Source of the DNA: Casuarius casuarius
Taxonomy: Eukaryota; Chordata; Aves; Casuariiformes; Casuariidae
NCBI GenBank assembly: GCA_003342895.1
Contig: PTFA01000318.1
Location: 729,495-793,494, forward strand
Length of the DNA stretch: 64,000 nt
Direction: 5' to 3'
The position numbers were made by a program, and so were the translations under genes. The notes below the pieces were generated by a model. That model saw only the letters and a program-made list of their open reading frames with translations, did no database searches and was not told the origin of the DNA. Shown piece by piece: positions 24,101 to 39,100 of the stretch (position 1 is its first letter; each line of letters begins with the position of its first letter).

Positions 24101-27100
24101 GGAATACCTTGTTTCAGACGAGATCAGTGATAGAATTTCTTGCTCTATGGCTTTCTCTCTCTTCCTAATCCCCCTCCCAGCAGTGAAGTTAGTATTTAAA
24201 GGCTGCTTGACCTGGTTTAAAAAAAAATTTCATGTGCTATCATCTGAAGGTTATGCACGCTAGAGTTTTTTGGTTTTGGTTGGTGGGTGTGTGGGTTGGT
24301 TTTCTCCCCCTTCCCCCCCACTTCGGCTGTGATGATGACCACAGCAATGACATAGGGGGACTGAGGGGTTCAGGGACAGTTGAAGGAACAAGACACCTTC
24401 TTCAGTCTTCAGGGACAGTTGAAGGAACAAGACACCTTTTTCAGTCTTCCTCTGCTTTTCCGCACAGGCAAGGTGATGGTGGTGGGGACTTCACCCTAAG
24501 AGGATGTTTGCCTGCCATAGTGCTGGTTGGAGGGGAGGGTAAGATTTCTGGAAGGACAAGGGGATTGAAAGACCAAAATGGGGGGGGAGGGGGGGCATTT
24601 TAGGAGGAGAGGATGACAAAAGCTACTGAGTTATTCACCATTCACTTATCTCAGCTAGATCCCGAGGAAAAAAATGTTACCACCTATATTTGGACAGAAG
24701 GTTACTGTGAATAATTCCATGCCAAATATGTTCTTGAAGTGAATTTGGGAAGGGAGGGAGTAAAAATTCCTTACAGTGCAAAATCTTAAGGGTGTAAGAA
24801 TGTTCTCATGTTCTGTTCCCAGTCATAGGAATTCATAGNTGTTCACCAAAACCAGATTGACTGCATGTGTTGGGAAGGTGGGGTGTGGCAGGTGAGCTTC
24901 TCTTTTGCATGTATTCCTGGCACTTTCATGTTCCTCAAATAAGAGAGGGGAAATCCTTTCTTTGCCCAGGTGGGTTTGTACTGAGTTCATGTCTTTCAAA
25001 TAGCATTTGAAGTACTATCAAATTCACTGATCAAAGCTTTTGAAAGTTTTGGACACAGTAGATCACACAGTTAAGTGTTTTGTTTATAGTATTTTAGATC
25101 TAAATGTTGTGTATCTTTTTGTCTTTATAGTGATGAAGCAACCATTATCTCGGGGACAAAGCTTGCTAAACAAGTCTTGAAAGAAGTTCAAAGAGATGTA
25201 GAATCATGGATATCCTTTGGAAACAAGAGACCTCATCTCACTGTCATATTAGTAGGAGACAATCCAGCTAGTCATATCTATGTCAGAAATAAGATAAAAG
25301 CAGCTGCAGCTGTAGGTATGTATTACATAAAAAAAAGTTTCGATGTTAAGCACAAGATCTTTTTATTAAAAAAAAAAAAAAAAAGCTGGAGGAACCCTTT
25401 GTATTTTCATTTCACTTTGCACTGTTTTTTTCCTCACCATTCCTGATGAACATAAAGTGNAAAAGTTGCACTGATGTGCAAAGAAAGTATTTTTCATGAC
25501 ACAGGAATGGTAGGCATAAGTTTTGATTCTATACCTTAAAATGTTAGGGAGCAGTTTGCACCTTTAGCCTTAAAAACTGGAAACTAAAAGGGAATGCTAC
25601 AGAATTTTTTTTGACAGTTAAATATCTAGCTGGTTTTGAAAGGCTGGGTGAATAAAGATAATTGGAGGGAAGTTATATCAGCTTGTAGTTATTAATTGTC
25701 TTTGCAAGGCACTGATGATTTTCAAATGTGAAATATGTGCTTAGGAGCTTACTTTCTCAGCCCCCATTATATTCCTTCTTTTATGTGGATTCTTTGGTCC
25801 ACTTACAACTGTAGTAACAAGTCCTAATATTCTAGAATTGATGGCATCAGAGTTTATAAACTAACCATTCTTACAGAAAGAAAAATTAAGAGCATCTTTC
25901 TCCATAACCTGAATAATAAACCTCTTCATGTGTGTTCGCAGTATTTCATGGAATTTGTCCTATTGAATGCTTTCTGTCCACATTAAAGCCAGGCAAGCCA
26001 ATCCAAAACCAAGNTGTCATAGTTCTATATACAAAAGGCAGAATTTCAGGCATAATAAAATCAAATGGCAAATGTAAATAACTGATTACCTGGGGTAAGG
26101 CTCAGTCACTACAGCATCTTATGTCCACTTGAAACAGTATCCTAGCTTAAACAGGAAACTCAGTTTTTTGAGGTGCTAGGCAAGACTGCAGTTCCACTGA
26201 CAGCAACAAAATTCATGTGTTCTAGTAACAGTTTTGTTCTTGTAGGAGACGTGGTGAAGTCATCATGTACAGTGGCAGTATTAGTGTAGCTTGATCTGTA
26301 TGGGTTTGCTCATAATTCTCAAGAGCATATTGGCAGAAAAGTTATTGTATGCTTTATTTTCCAAATATTTGTAGATNTAGTTTTAATTTTGGCGCTACTT
26401 TGTCCAACTACTGTTTTTTCCTGTGTGATTCACTGTGAGATTGTACTTGACATCAAAAAATAGTGTTAAAGATCAGACAGTGACAGTGGNATTTTCAGTA
26501 GTCCTCCATTCTTAGTTAAGGCAGTTGTTGAGCATCTGGTACATTTTCAGACAAAATGACTAAGCTCACCTGAGATAAGTAATCTGATACTAATGTCAGT
26601 GTCTTCTGTTTTCCTTTATTATCAGGCATTTCTAGTGAGATCATACTGAGGCCTAAAGACATTTCTCAGGAAGAGCTCTTAGATATGACAGTCAAACTCA
26701 ACAAGGATTCAACGGTTAGTGGTTTATTAGTTCAGCTACCTCTCCCAGGTAGGTGCTGTCTGTTATCCTGCTCTTCAAATATGGACAACTTAAGAGCAAG
26801 TGTTTGACAGAGTTTTTGATTGTGAGTGTATCTTAGTTACATGAGGAGCTCTTGAAAGCACATACACATAATGAAGGATGAGTCATTGAAATGATACATT
26901 TCTATTGCATACTAGCTCACAGTTCTTACTAAACAAAAAGTAAAGTAAATAATGGGACTCAACAACCCTGCCTATTTAAAAAAAAAAATCGGTGAAAATG
27001 CTACTGCAAGGATAACTTTTCTTTTCCTCCTTTGCCACTTTATCNAGTTTACATCTATTTTTTTTTGCTAACATGTTGCACTGATTTGCCTTATTTATTG

Positions 27101-30100
27101 AGACCTTTTACTGTATCTTCATCCACTATAGCATGTCAAGTATGCTAGCTAGCAGATGATGCTACTGCCATTCTCACAGTGGTTCCAGTTTTTCTCCTAA
27201 ACATCTGTTGGTGTTTTCTTCGTGGTCTCTAATGCTCTAGGGGAACTCTGTGCTAAAGTCCCAAAAGCCTCTACCATATTCATGACTATTAACCGCCCAC
27301 CCCTCGCAGTGTGTACTGAAAGCTCTTCTAGCTGACCCTTATCAACCAGTTGGCAATAGCTGGAAAGATGGTATTTTGGCAGTGATTAAACTTACAACTT
27401 TTCATCTAAATCTATCTAAATCAATTTAGTTAAACCAATGTAAGCTTCCTAACAGAGATGTACCTAACCTGCTAGATGCATTGTAATAAATTGANTGGCA
27501 TGTTGGCTTTCACCCATCTCTTTCTTTCCAGTCATTTTTTTGGACTGTAGGCTCTGAAGGGCATTAACTGTCTTTGGCATATGCAGGCATGATTTCTAGC
27601 ACTAGCGAGAACTCCAGGGGTTATTGTTCTAGGAATGACGGTTGTGAAGTGAAGGATGTGTTTTTCATCAGCTCTTCATTTTCACTCTTACTACTAGTCT
27701 TACTTTTTGCTTTCAGACAGTTCTCACTGCCTTTATTTCCTACTTGCAAAACATGAAGAAATGGGGCAGGTACTGAGTGTTAAGAAAGAGAATGACGTGT
27801 TTTGTTCATATTTGTAATAAATTTGGCATTTGTGGTTAGAAGGCTTTGCACTTTGTGTTACTTAAACACTGGATGATGATAATCCCCAAATTTGCTATGC
27901 ACTGAAGCAAGCTGGCCACAAGATGGAAGCATAATGCAAGTAAGGAGCACAAAGTTTTGAACACCANGTAATGAATTCTGAGAGTTGCCTGAATGTACTT
28001 GGTTGTCTGAATGTGCTTGGTTGTTTAGTTTGAAGAAACATCTCTTTCAGTAAGGGTAGATGAGGAGAATTGGTTTTTTATTAACTTTTCCTCAGTATTA
28101 AGAACTCCAGAGAAGATTTACCACTGGCAGCCTAGTGATGGAAATTCCTTTCTGAGTGTAGCATGGGAAACAAGCTCGTCCTCTGGACTCCCTATCCACT
28201 GCTGTGTTCCCCATAAATGGGAGGTGTGATATGTCACTTGACTGACTTAGGCTATTATTCTGAAAAATTGGTCAATACTGCTTGCAGAAATGCTTCCTTT
28301 TTGTTTTTTTTATTTGTTTGAGATGGCTATCAGTTCATGGCAATCTTCTCTTGAGTTTTCTGCTTTCATTATGCACAGCGATATATAATTTAATAATGGA
28401 CTTAAGCATTGAAACTTAGTGAATTTAAACCTGTGTTTAACATTTCAACGAAAACAATTTGAAGGTAATTGTAGATGTGTCAATTCAGATGTCTAATGCT
28501 AGTACACTTGAGTGGTTTAAGCCCTGATATAACTGGTTGAACATCTCTCTCAAGAACTATAGTACCTCACTCACAGTAACAACATTAAGAATAATTAGTC
28601 TTCCTCTAACCTGTAAAACTTGGCAGTTTGAGGCCTGGCTATTGCCTACCTTCAGAAAACCTTTACCGTAGTTAAATCAACAGCAGAACTGCTTCAGTGT
28701 TACATGTCTGTATAGGTATTTGTTAAGGCTAACTATGCAAGCCATTTTTAAAAATTAAGAATTTTTTTCTACAGTAAAGGTCAGATATAATTTTGAGTAC
28801 TGTTTTTGTTTTCCTTTTCCTTTTCCTTTTTACTCCCCTGAAATATCATGTTCTCCCAAAGAAACTTTTAGAGATGGAAGGGCAGAAGACTGTTAGCTCC
28901 TTTTCCAAAATTGGTTTAACTTGCATTGTAATGGTAGGAGACAAAGCCCAGGAGTTGTAGACACTAGATCAGCAATGGCTACTTTTGTTTGTTTGTTTTA
29001 TTGTTTTGTTTTGGGGGGGTTGGGTGTTTGGTTTTTTTTTTTTGGTCAGGTTTTTTTTGAGGGGGGCCTTAGCGCACAGGTGTGGCTTTTGATCAACATT
29101 CGGTCAAAAATAAAAGCAGAAAATGGCTTTGTTCTTCCTCACTTTTGTGAGTTGTAAGAACTTAACTTTGAGGTTTATTGTCTTTGCCTGAGGAAGACTT
29201 ACTTTCTATGCACCTTCTGAGTGCATTGCTTCTGATGTGGTAATGGTTTTGTGGACAGTTTTCTGTATCTTTTAAAATTGCTTGGGGTATGGCTATGAAA
29301 TGTTAGGTATTTCTTTGAGATAGGATGCTAAAAACTAAACTTTTTTTGGAGGTGGGTAGCCATTAAGTATGAGAGAACAGCATATGAACAAAATATCTCT
29401 CCACTGTAAAGGACTGTGCTAACTGAAGTGCAGCCTGATTTGGTGCAACTGGGTATATCATTATAGCAGGGTTGCAATTAAAAGTGTAAAGACAGAGAAA
29501 CTTGAGGTGGAAGAATAGCTTGGAATGATTGCTTGTAGGTTTGTATGACAATGTGTAGAGAGAAGGTTAAGNGTGTGAATAATGTTCTGTGAGACTGACA
29601 CTAACTAACACACTTAAAAGATGACTTCTTCCTCAGGAAAAAATTATATGGCCTGTAGTCATGTGCAAACAAAACCAGAAAAAATGTTTCTGAAGGGAAA
29701 TAAAATCTGCACTTGATGTAATGTAGTAATGATTTATACAATTGGAACTGTTTTTGTTGTATCTTTGTCTCTCCCCCACCCCAGGTTAGTGTTTTATGAG
29801 ATAGCTCTCATTAAGGGCAGGGAAGAGAGGAGTGTCCACACCTCTTTTCAGGCCCGTTTTGGCCTGCCTGTTCCCAGCTATGCAGCTGCTATAAGCTGCA
29901 GTTTCTTTGCAGTGATACGTGCCCTTTTCTGAAATCCTGAAAATCAGTTTTCAGTAGAAAAAAATCCATGTAAAGCATGTTCTCTTTTGCTTATACATGA
30001 ATCTATCTTATATTTCTGCCTCTGGGAAGCTGAACAGGAATGAGGAGGTCTTGGTTGGAGGAAAGTTCCGTCATATCCCAGGCTCAAAGAAAAGCATGGC

Positions 30101-33100
30101 AGCCAAGTTTTGTTTGCTGAAAAACTATTTTGGACAAGGTTAACTAGTTTCCTTTTGCAAAAATTGTTTAATAGGTTACTCTAAATTTCTTTCTTGCCTG
30201 CCTGCAAGTTATGGTTTTCTTTGATCTAGATTAGACTAGTTTGATTTTGGAAGAAAGACTGTTTCATCAATTTTCATTTCCACAGGTCTTTGGCATAGAG
30301 ATTCAGAATGGAACTTTCTCCATTAGAAATTTTCCATCTCTCCACTTTGAAGATGGAAAATTAAATCATAGTAATGGCTGTTTGACACACTCCAGTTGAA
30401 CTCAGTTTTTTTTACTGGAAATCCTTTAACAAGAGTTTACCATGTTTTAAGTTTTCTAACATATGATATCTTTTAATTAGCTAGTTCCTTTTTATGCAAA
30501 ATCCCAAAGTACGTATATAGAGCAAGTTAATTACTAAGTTCAAATCTCATGTGTATGTGTGTATAAAACATGTCTACTGAGAATGTCTGAATTTCCTTGT
30601 GAACACTCATTTTGCTTTATTTGGCTTTTTTTAAACATTCTGTTATGCCCCTTAAATTGGACATGTAGATATATCACTTCAAAAGAGCAGAGAGTTCTGT
30701 TAGCCATGTAGCCTAGTATAGGCNTTGTATTATTAGATAGAAGATGGAGGGGGAAAAAAAAACTGAGATGGAAGTAAAGCTTGAGTGTAAGGCTGGAAAC
30801 TGGGAAGTTATTAAACAGTGAAGCAGTAGATAAAAGTTTTAACTAACATACCACTGGGCAAATGTATTTGTTATATAGAAACCAGGCTTGCTTTCTGGAT
30901 CATGTGTTGACAGGAGGTAAACATATTTCCTATAGGTGTTCTTCTGGAGTGTCTCTTCACAGCAGAATTTTTATACTTAGTTTTGTAACTTGTCTTGGCT
31001 AATGCTTATGTTGTTTCATAATAAATATCAATGTTTATGCAGTATAAACTTTAAGCAGTTGAAGACTTACTCCATAAAAATAGTGCATGTGAAAACTAGT
31101 AACTGTGAAAAGTTAAAAATAATCATGTGCAATTATCATTTAAATCACATTCGGTGTTTTGAGCTCATAACTATCTCATAGTTTTATGTGATATCCAAGT
31201 TTTCCAATGAAAAAAGATATATTTTGATCCCATTTATTAGCAAATTCTTAAAAACAGTTATCTTGTTACAAAATAGAAACTGAAGGGTAGATTTTTTTTT
31301 TGATCCACTAGGTTATGAACACTTCCAAAATGCAGAAGGAACTCAAGTGTCTTGTTTAAAATTTTTTTTTTCATAATTAGCATCATTGTCAGTGGAGTAT
31401 CAACCTCTAATATTTTGACTAAAGCTGTTGCATAAGCAGTGTCACAAACTGAATCATTTTTTTTTCAGCGGATGATTTGGAAAGTTGAAGTAGTAAATTA
31501 GTTGCCTTTTTTTTCTTTCCTTCTCTTCTTCCCCAAGTATAGCGTAAGCATAACAAATAATAATCATTACCCTAGGTAGATGAAACTGATGTGTTTCTCC
31601 ACGTAACGATTTGGCTAGCATTGATGACTTTTGATAAGTGAAAGAAAAGTAATCACAAAGCAATGCATTTTCTAGATCACATTGATGAACGAACAGTTTG
31701 TAATGCTATTGCCCCTGAAAAGGATGTGGATGGATTTCACATTATCAACATTGGACGTCTGTGTCTTGATCAGCCTTCTATAATACCCGCCACTGCTGCT
31801 GCTGTGTGGGAAATAATAAAACGGACAGGTAAGGAAGTGTATTCGAACTTTTTTTTTTTAATTACAAAAGGTGAATGAGGGGTACACAATATGAGGCAGA
31901 TAAAAGTTAACAGATGAAGGCTGTCTTAATATATTGGACTGATAAAAGAACAAGCATTTAGAGAAGTAATCTATATAATAATGAGGCAGCAAATCGATTG
32001 AGGTCTTCTGCCAATAATAGAACTTATTTATTAAGAACAGACAGTTGTACACTTAGAGTACTTGGTGAAGCATTTTTCATGGTAACTTATTTTGCACTTT
32101 TTATAATGTTGGAAGGAGCTTTCTGTAATACTGCTTACCTCATGATTAATTATCAAATAATTAATATTAAAGTTCTTGATGGGGAAGAGGAAGAATCCAG
32201 GACAAAAGTGAGACTGAATGAGAGGATTTATTTGCATACTAGAAAGGGAAAAGAACAGATATTTCAGATGTGTTAAATACTTTTTCATTTTGTAAGTGTA
32301 ATACAGATGCTCCCATTGATAGACATAAGAGCTTATGTTTCTCTTTATGGTTGCTGAAGAGAAACTAAGTCTCTCCAAAGGGTGATTCAGATCACCTATA
32401 TTAGGTGCCAGTTTTGTTTCTGTACTGTGAAAGCTGAAAGTTGTGTTGTGGATTCATCCCACAAGTTCAGCCTTGTGAGTTTTCAAGTAACCTAGATGTC
32501 AGCAATCCACAATAGCAAATGATTATATCTTGAGGATTGCGAAGACGGGTTTAGGTATCTCAAAACAGCAGAATAAAACTTTGTTCTTCATTTCTTTTTT
32601 TTTTCCCCNTTCTGTAAGGAATACAAACTTTTGGTAAAAATGTTGTTGTAGCTGGAAGATCTAAGAATGTTGGAATGCCTATTTCAATGCTTTTACATAC
32701 TGATGGAGATCATGAAAGGCCTGGAGGTAAGTCCAGGAATATTGTCCAATACTCTAATGCTCCCATATGTGAAACTGTCAAAATAAAACTAAGTAGAGGA
32801 TTCAGATGAAATGAGAAAGCTTTTGTCTCTTGTACAATATTTACAACAAGGGGAAGGAAATTCCTTTGCTGATATATTTTATGACATTTTCTCAGGAGGT
32901 CAAGGCAGTGTCTGAACTGGACTCTATATTTGTTGATATTTAATAGTTTTTGTCTTCCTTTTTAAACAGTTTCTGCTTTAACATTGTTAACATGGAACAT
33001 TTGGGATAATACCCGAAAGTATAGCCTTAAAGAACAATGGAGGTTCATGTCATGTTTATACAAACTAATATAGCTATATCCCTTATCCCCACACTTACAT

Positions 33101-36100
33101 AATATTAATTTCAGATTAGTCATATATATGTGCGTGTGCACACACATACACAAAATACATATATGTATAAAATATACACACGCGTATAGTATTATGTATT
33201 TTATATATTTTTTGTGTGTGTGTATATATGACTATTTCTGTGTCGTACTATGTTAGTAAGGTTGTAATTATGAAACTATGTAGTTATGAAAATATCTAAA
33301 TGTCCAAGAAAGTAACTTTTCAGTGCGAGTTCTATGATAGTACCTGTTGGCCTGTCATTTTTTTGTGGTTCAGTTCATATTCCCCTGGAAATTAGGGGCT
33401 GTAATGAAAATATTTTTTATTTTTTCTAAATTTCAGAGGCATGGATGTACTGCTATAATTGTGCTGTAGAAAGAATAACAAATAGAATTTAAATAGAATA
33501 CTGCCCTCTTGCAACTTTAGTTTGATGTTAGTAACTGCCACGGTGATGTGCACAAATGAGGTAAACATGGATGTTTAATCCTAAGTGTAATTAATAGGAG
33601 TAGAATGAAATCTATTATTAATATAATGAAACACTAAAAGCTTCTTATTAATCACAGAGTTGGATTTTCGATTCAGCCTCTGTGGGAAAGTTGCTATTTG
33701 AAACTTCTCTTCATGTTTGAATTGTAATTAACATCGGTGCATGATTTTGGGCTCGTCTCCATTCCCATGAAAAGCACTAGGATTTTTGCTATTTAGTGCA
33801 AGGATTGGGTTCTATATATTACTGGAAATGCAATTTATGGAATTTGAAATATGCTTTATATAATGCAGACATAATGAAATTGATGATAAACAGAAGTATT
33901 GTGAAGTACTTGCATGGTCTGAAGACATGGTTTTGTTCTTAAGGCAGTCTTCCCTGCCCCCCCCCGCCCCCCCCCCAACCGCAAGCTGCTAAGTGGTAGT
34001 ATCCAGTGTAAAGCAGCTGACAACGAGAAAATAAGAGCATATGTAGTTCTTTCATAAAAAAGAAGCTTAAGGATGTATTTGTAGTGTTTGTTGTTAAAAA
34101 ATCCTTTCGAAGCTGGGGAGGTCTAGCATAGTTCTTATTCCTGACTCGTGGACTGGACTGTCTTTGAGTGTCTGATTGGTCTCCTGCAGTTAGTTCTGCT
34201 TCTACTCCTAGCAACAAGAGGCCAGCCTGGATGCAGCGTGGAAGGGAAGGCAGTATTGTTTGGCAAGCGAGGCCGTGGTATCAGTTGTTTGGCAAATGTA
34301 GTTAAAATTTCCCCATGTATCATGCCACAGAAGAAATCGAAAATGGTTAAGATTATCTAAGATAGGTAGTATGCTCTGAGAAAGAGCATACATACTACTG
34401 ATGTTTAATTAGGTCAAGGAGGCAGAGCTGTAGGAAAGATTGGAAAAATGAGCATAATCAAAATAATAGCTTAAATAGAATAATCTTTTCCAGCAGTATT
34501 CTTAGCAGCTGGTATAAGGGTAAAATTTGCATGTCATAATCACAGAACTCTATCGGGATGTAAGATGAGGTACCTTTGGCAGGCTTTTAAAGTTTCTAGA
34601 TGAACTACATTTTGCAGTTTAAGAGAATTCTGTATCTAGCATTGTGGCCTCGTGCTCTATCATAGTCAGAATTACGTGTTTTGTTTGTTATTAAACAAAG
34701 GCTTTCTTCTTAAGAGCATGTTTTGAATAGTTTTTTAAAGCTGGTAGTGCAAGTGAAGTGAAGTGGAGGCTTCTTTTTTTAAACAGGGGTTAAGAGACCA
34801 GACAAGAGGCTGTAGGTGCTGATAAAGAACATTCTGAGGTTTATCAGTCAAGATAGGGTTGTATCAGCAATTGAGACTGATTTGGTGAAATCACGCTTAT
34901 GAAAAAGTTATGCAAGGTTTTGGGGGTTTTTTTGTTTGTGTTTTTTTTGTATATTTACAAATGATAAAACTGAAAAGTTGGGGTCTGTCTTCATCTGTAA
35001 TGCTTTGTATGTAGAAACCCTGATATCCTGCGGGTGGCAATAGCTGGCCGCATAGGAAAACTGTCTGTACTTTTACAAAACAAATTGTTCTGTATGGTTA
35101 GGTCATGAGACTATCTCTGTTTTCTGAACTAGTGGATTGACTCGGCAGTATCATACTTAATCTTACTTGCTAAATATTTTCCTCTGTCTTCTTTCAGCAG
35201 AAGTAGCAGTGTAAAAATAGTTGTATATTTTCTGTTTTGACATGATCACAAATAAATGGACAACCTACCCTTTCTGAGGTGTCTGTAAGCTTCTGGACCA
35301 CTATTTGGAAGGTAGGGACCATCTTTTTTGGTAGTGAGAGCAATTATTGGGTTTCAGGAGCTGACTACAGACACATTCTTCACTGAAATTTTTAGGGGAA
35401 AATTGCACTGATTTTGTATCTTAGAAGTTGGGAGTATTTGTACCTTTGGACTTGGTCAATTTTTTCTTCTCAGCCTCTACGCTGAGTGCAGTCAAAAGTA
35501 CGTTGTTATGTGTATATCTTTGGGAATTATGACAGTTGGTTTCAGACAAGGCTTCATTCTTTTCTGTTTAAAATTGGATGTTCTGTTTTATTGAAACCTT
35601 TCTTTCCAGAGTCCAGTGAAAAGTCTGCTCGGCTTTCTTATGTGGAGCATGGCCCTTCAGAGAGTCCCTGAGTCTGCGTTGCTAGCATTTGCTAATTAAC
35701 AATAACAGGGAAGTGCATCACACCAAAAAAAAAGTATGGGTTTTCTGCAGTGGGCCAAGTGATTAGTTTTTAAAAGCTTTTGAGAGCAAGACCATCAAAG
35801 AAGAAAATCTTAGGCTGTTTGTCCAGCCTGTATACTACTCGCTCATGAGAGCATGTGTGCATGGCAGACGTGCAAACAAGTTAACAACCCGAGAAACAGT
35901 GCTTTAGATTAACTAAGTGAAGAGTGTGAATGAGCACTTGTTCTGTCTTGTTCCTATGTGTTTTGTTTGTATGAGTTACCACTTATTGATACCAAAGGCA
36001 ATCAAGAGTGAAGGCTGAAGGAATACTGACATGCAGGCTTTATGTATTGGTTAAGATGTTGCTATCACAAGAAAGGTTAATGAGGAGATGTTTTTAGGAT

Positions 36101-39100
36101 GGCGAGCTGTATAAGCTTTTGATGGACTTAGATCAATGGAAAGCTATGAAAAGTTGGTAAAAGACTTCTGTCAGCTCCCCTAATTTCATGGAACTGCTCA
36201 TGCACATTTGCGCTTCCCTTTTGCCAGTAACTGAAAATATCTTCGTCAGCTACTCTTTAGGGAGACCATATTAAGTGTAGAGACTGAAGGAGGAGAGGTG
36301 GTGCCAGAAGGAGGAGAAGAGTGATCAAAGATGAGTCAAAAGGGCAGAGAAGCCAGAACACAGACAAGTTGAAGGTGAGATGCTTAAGAGAGTTAATGAG
36401 ATGAGGCACAGATCAGATCAATCAGACACATTCCTGATGAAGCAAACATGGTGGTAGTGTCTGAGATGGCAAAAACTTTTAGTGGTTAATAATATGGCTC
36501 AGGAGTTTGTGTGAATGGAAGGTGGAGACTAGGGGGTGTAACACGTGAACTGTATGTGGTACAAATAGCTGCAAGGGAGAGAGAGACAGAGAGTGTTGGC
36601 ATCAGAATCTGGGACTAATCTCCTTCAATAGCTGTTGTCTTTGCTGTTTTCCAGGTCAAGGGATCGCCACACTTGCTCTTGGATGCAGTGTGAGACTTCA
36701 GTCCCTATGCCCGTGAGCCTTCAGTTTATGTGTATTGATTTCTCCTCATTATCTCCATCAAACAGGTTTTCCAAAACAAGGTTTTTCATGTCTTATTAGG
36801 AGGTGTTTTTTGTAGCTTCTTGCCAAGCAATGTGCATACCTGCAGGAGCGGGCCCCAGGGCGGCTGAGTTTGCCCAAAAGGTTGTGGGCTTCCTTTTGTG
36901 ATCACTTCAAACACTTCCTGCTCTGATATAAAGTCAGGGTTCAGCAGTTGTTGTTTTATCAGGAGATGGTAAGACATCTGCAAAAATCTAGCACCTTTTT
37001 TTGTCCATTTTGTTCCATTCCTGTTACTGCATTTGAGCTGTGTAAAACTACTGCTTGCTTTATTTCAAGTCTGTGGAAAAACACATGCGTTTGGTGTATT
37101 TATTCTGTAAGTGGTTACGGTGATTAACATTCTCAGATCCATCCAGTTAGAATTATACAGATCATCTAAATATTGATGCTGCTGTTAATTGTGTTATGCA
37201 TGTATGTTCAAGAATGCCTCTCCTCAATGAAATCTTTTGGTGTTCCAGTCAACAGAGGGATTTCACTATCTGTTCCTTGCACGCAAATATTGGTAGAGTT
37301 TGTAAGAAAAGACCCTTGGCCCCAGAGTGCCATTGTTGCCATAGCTACTAGACTCATTCCCTACGCAATCAGATGCTACAAAGAGAAGAGCCTTGGCTGT
37401 CATCTTCTGCTCTTAAGTCTTGAGGGAGGAAATAGCAGTAAGAAGTAACGCTGGTTCACTTAATTTGGATTACCATTTAGTCCTTGAACACTCAAAGTCT
37501 GTCAAAAACACAGGACAAAGACTAAACTTTGACTCCAGAATAACCCTGTTACAGAGTTAGGTAAGAGAGGCAGGGAAGGCAATGGTTTTCCTTCTTCTCT
37601 GTACAACAGAATGTCAAGGGAGGCATTTAGGGAGCTTCAGGACAGGTGAATGACAAAAGTGAATGACAAAAGGACCAGGGTATAAACATGGTCATCTTGC
37701 ACTTGGTGTTCTGTTTTGTCACGAACAATTTAGTCTTATGGTACATTACACAAAATGCCCTTAGTAGGGTAGACACCAGATTCTGTGCTGAGGTCATTCC
37801 TTGTAACTTCACTATATGTAGCGAAGCTGACTGAGGAATAAGTTAGTCTACATTGTACGAATGCATTAATCCAGTGCCGATTTTTTAAGGATAAACACTT
37901 TTTCGTATGTGTGAAACACAGGTGTTGTAAACCTTCTACCTATGCTGAAATAAATGACGCATCCCAAGATAAATCTGATGAGCGTCTGTACTGTTCTTAC
38001 TGTAACCAAAATAATTCATTTGTACCTGATATAAGATTCCTGCATGGCATTTATTATGTGTTGATTAATTGTCCGTCTCTTAAATTTCAGGTGATGCTAC
38101 AGTGACCATTACTCACAGATACACACCGAAGGAGCAGCTCAAGATCCACACTCAACTAGCTGACATTGTAATAGTAGCTGCAGGTAATATTAATTGTCCT
38201 TAATACTCCAATGACAATGTTTAAAACTTGAAAAGATCGGTGTCTGCACTGGTGACACTACCAGCTACTTTACTTGTCTCACCGAATAATTGGTGTTCAT
38301 GCTTGCTGAGGGTGTTGCAGAGAGTAGGTTTTCTTGTTGTAAGAAGAGCAAGTGATTTGGCTCTTTGTTCTTGCCCTTTACATTTGCAGACTCATAAACT
38401 GTTTCTCATCACATGTGACACCTTTCCCTTAGGGAGACTTCAGGGTGAACTCAAGATTGGGAACCAGTCAGTGCATAGTTTATACAGGTATAATTATGTA
38501 AATTAAAACGTTCTCTGTACAGTGCAAAAATCATGAGTCATTTAAATGTTGACAGGAGGGTTTCTTTAAATCAGCTGGAGGCTGCATTCATAAAATGGTG
38601 ATATGTTTCTTTTGCTGTTAGGTTTAAGGGCAATCCTGATAAATTAAATGGTAGTTTTAGTAACACGTATGTTTTTCATCTCTGATTTTTTGTAATTACC
38701 ATATAAAGAGGAAGAGAATAGTACTTGCCAAAAGGAGGGGCTTTGAAAGATCACTGGGTTGATGTTCTTACAGGAATGTAGAGTGAAATACTTGCAGTTT
38801 GACTTGTCTATAACAAAGAAAGAAGCAGAACTCTACTCTTGAGCAATTTTTGTTTTTAATGTACTGGTATTGTTAATAGAAATTTAAATCAACTTATTAA
38901 AAAAAAGAAAACTTGGTAAATTTCTATGTCTCCTTGCAGCTCATAATATCTTCTTCCTCTCAGATGGCTTTGGAGGACCACAGGTGGATTGTATCTTTGC
39001 TCCTCTGTCCTCCCTTCCTCCCTCTTCACCATCCTTACGAACAGGTCTTGCTAAGTTACTTTCTAGATGAAGACAGATAGGTACATCTCTGAAGCTTACC

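Larger units (their letters stand above)
15628..25130 (+). other. MTHFD2L intron 1
   Basis: A 9.5-kb phase-2 intron with donor GTATGC and acceptor TTTGTCTTTATAG. It holds the GC-rich minisatellite, a CA microsatellite, ATAC/TA and GA simple repeats, two G-rich runs and a 39-bp tandem duplication, each listed separately. Open frames inside it lack supporting homology. No internal exon could be supported. Confidence 0.85.
32727..38090 (+). other. MTHFD2L intron 5
   Basis: A 5.4-kb phase-1 intron. It contains the AT/GT-rich inverted repeat at 33117-33235 and a C-rich tract at 33956-33977. Open frames here show no family resemblance. Confidence 0.85.
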
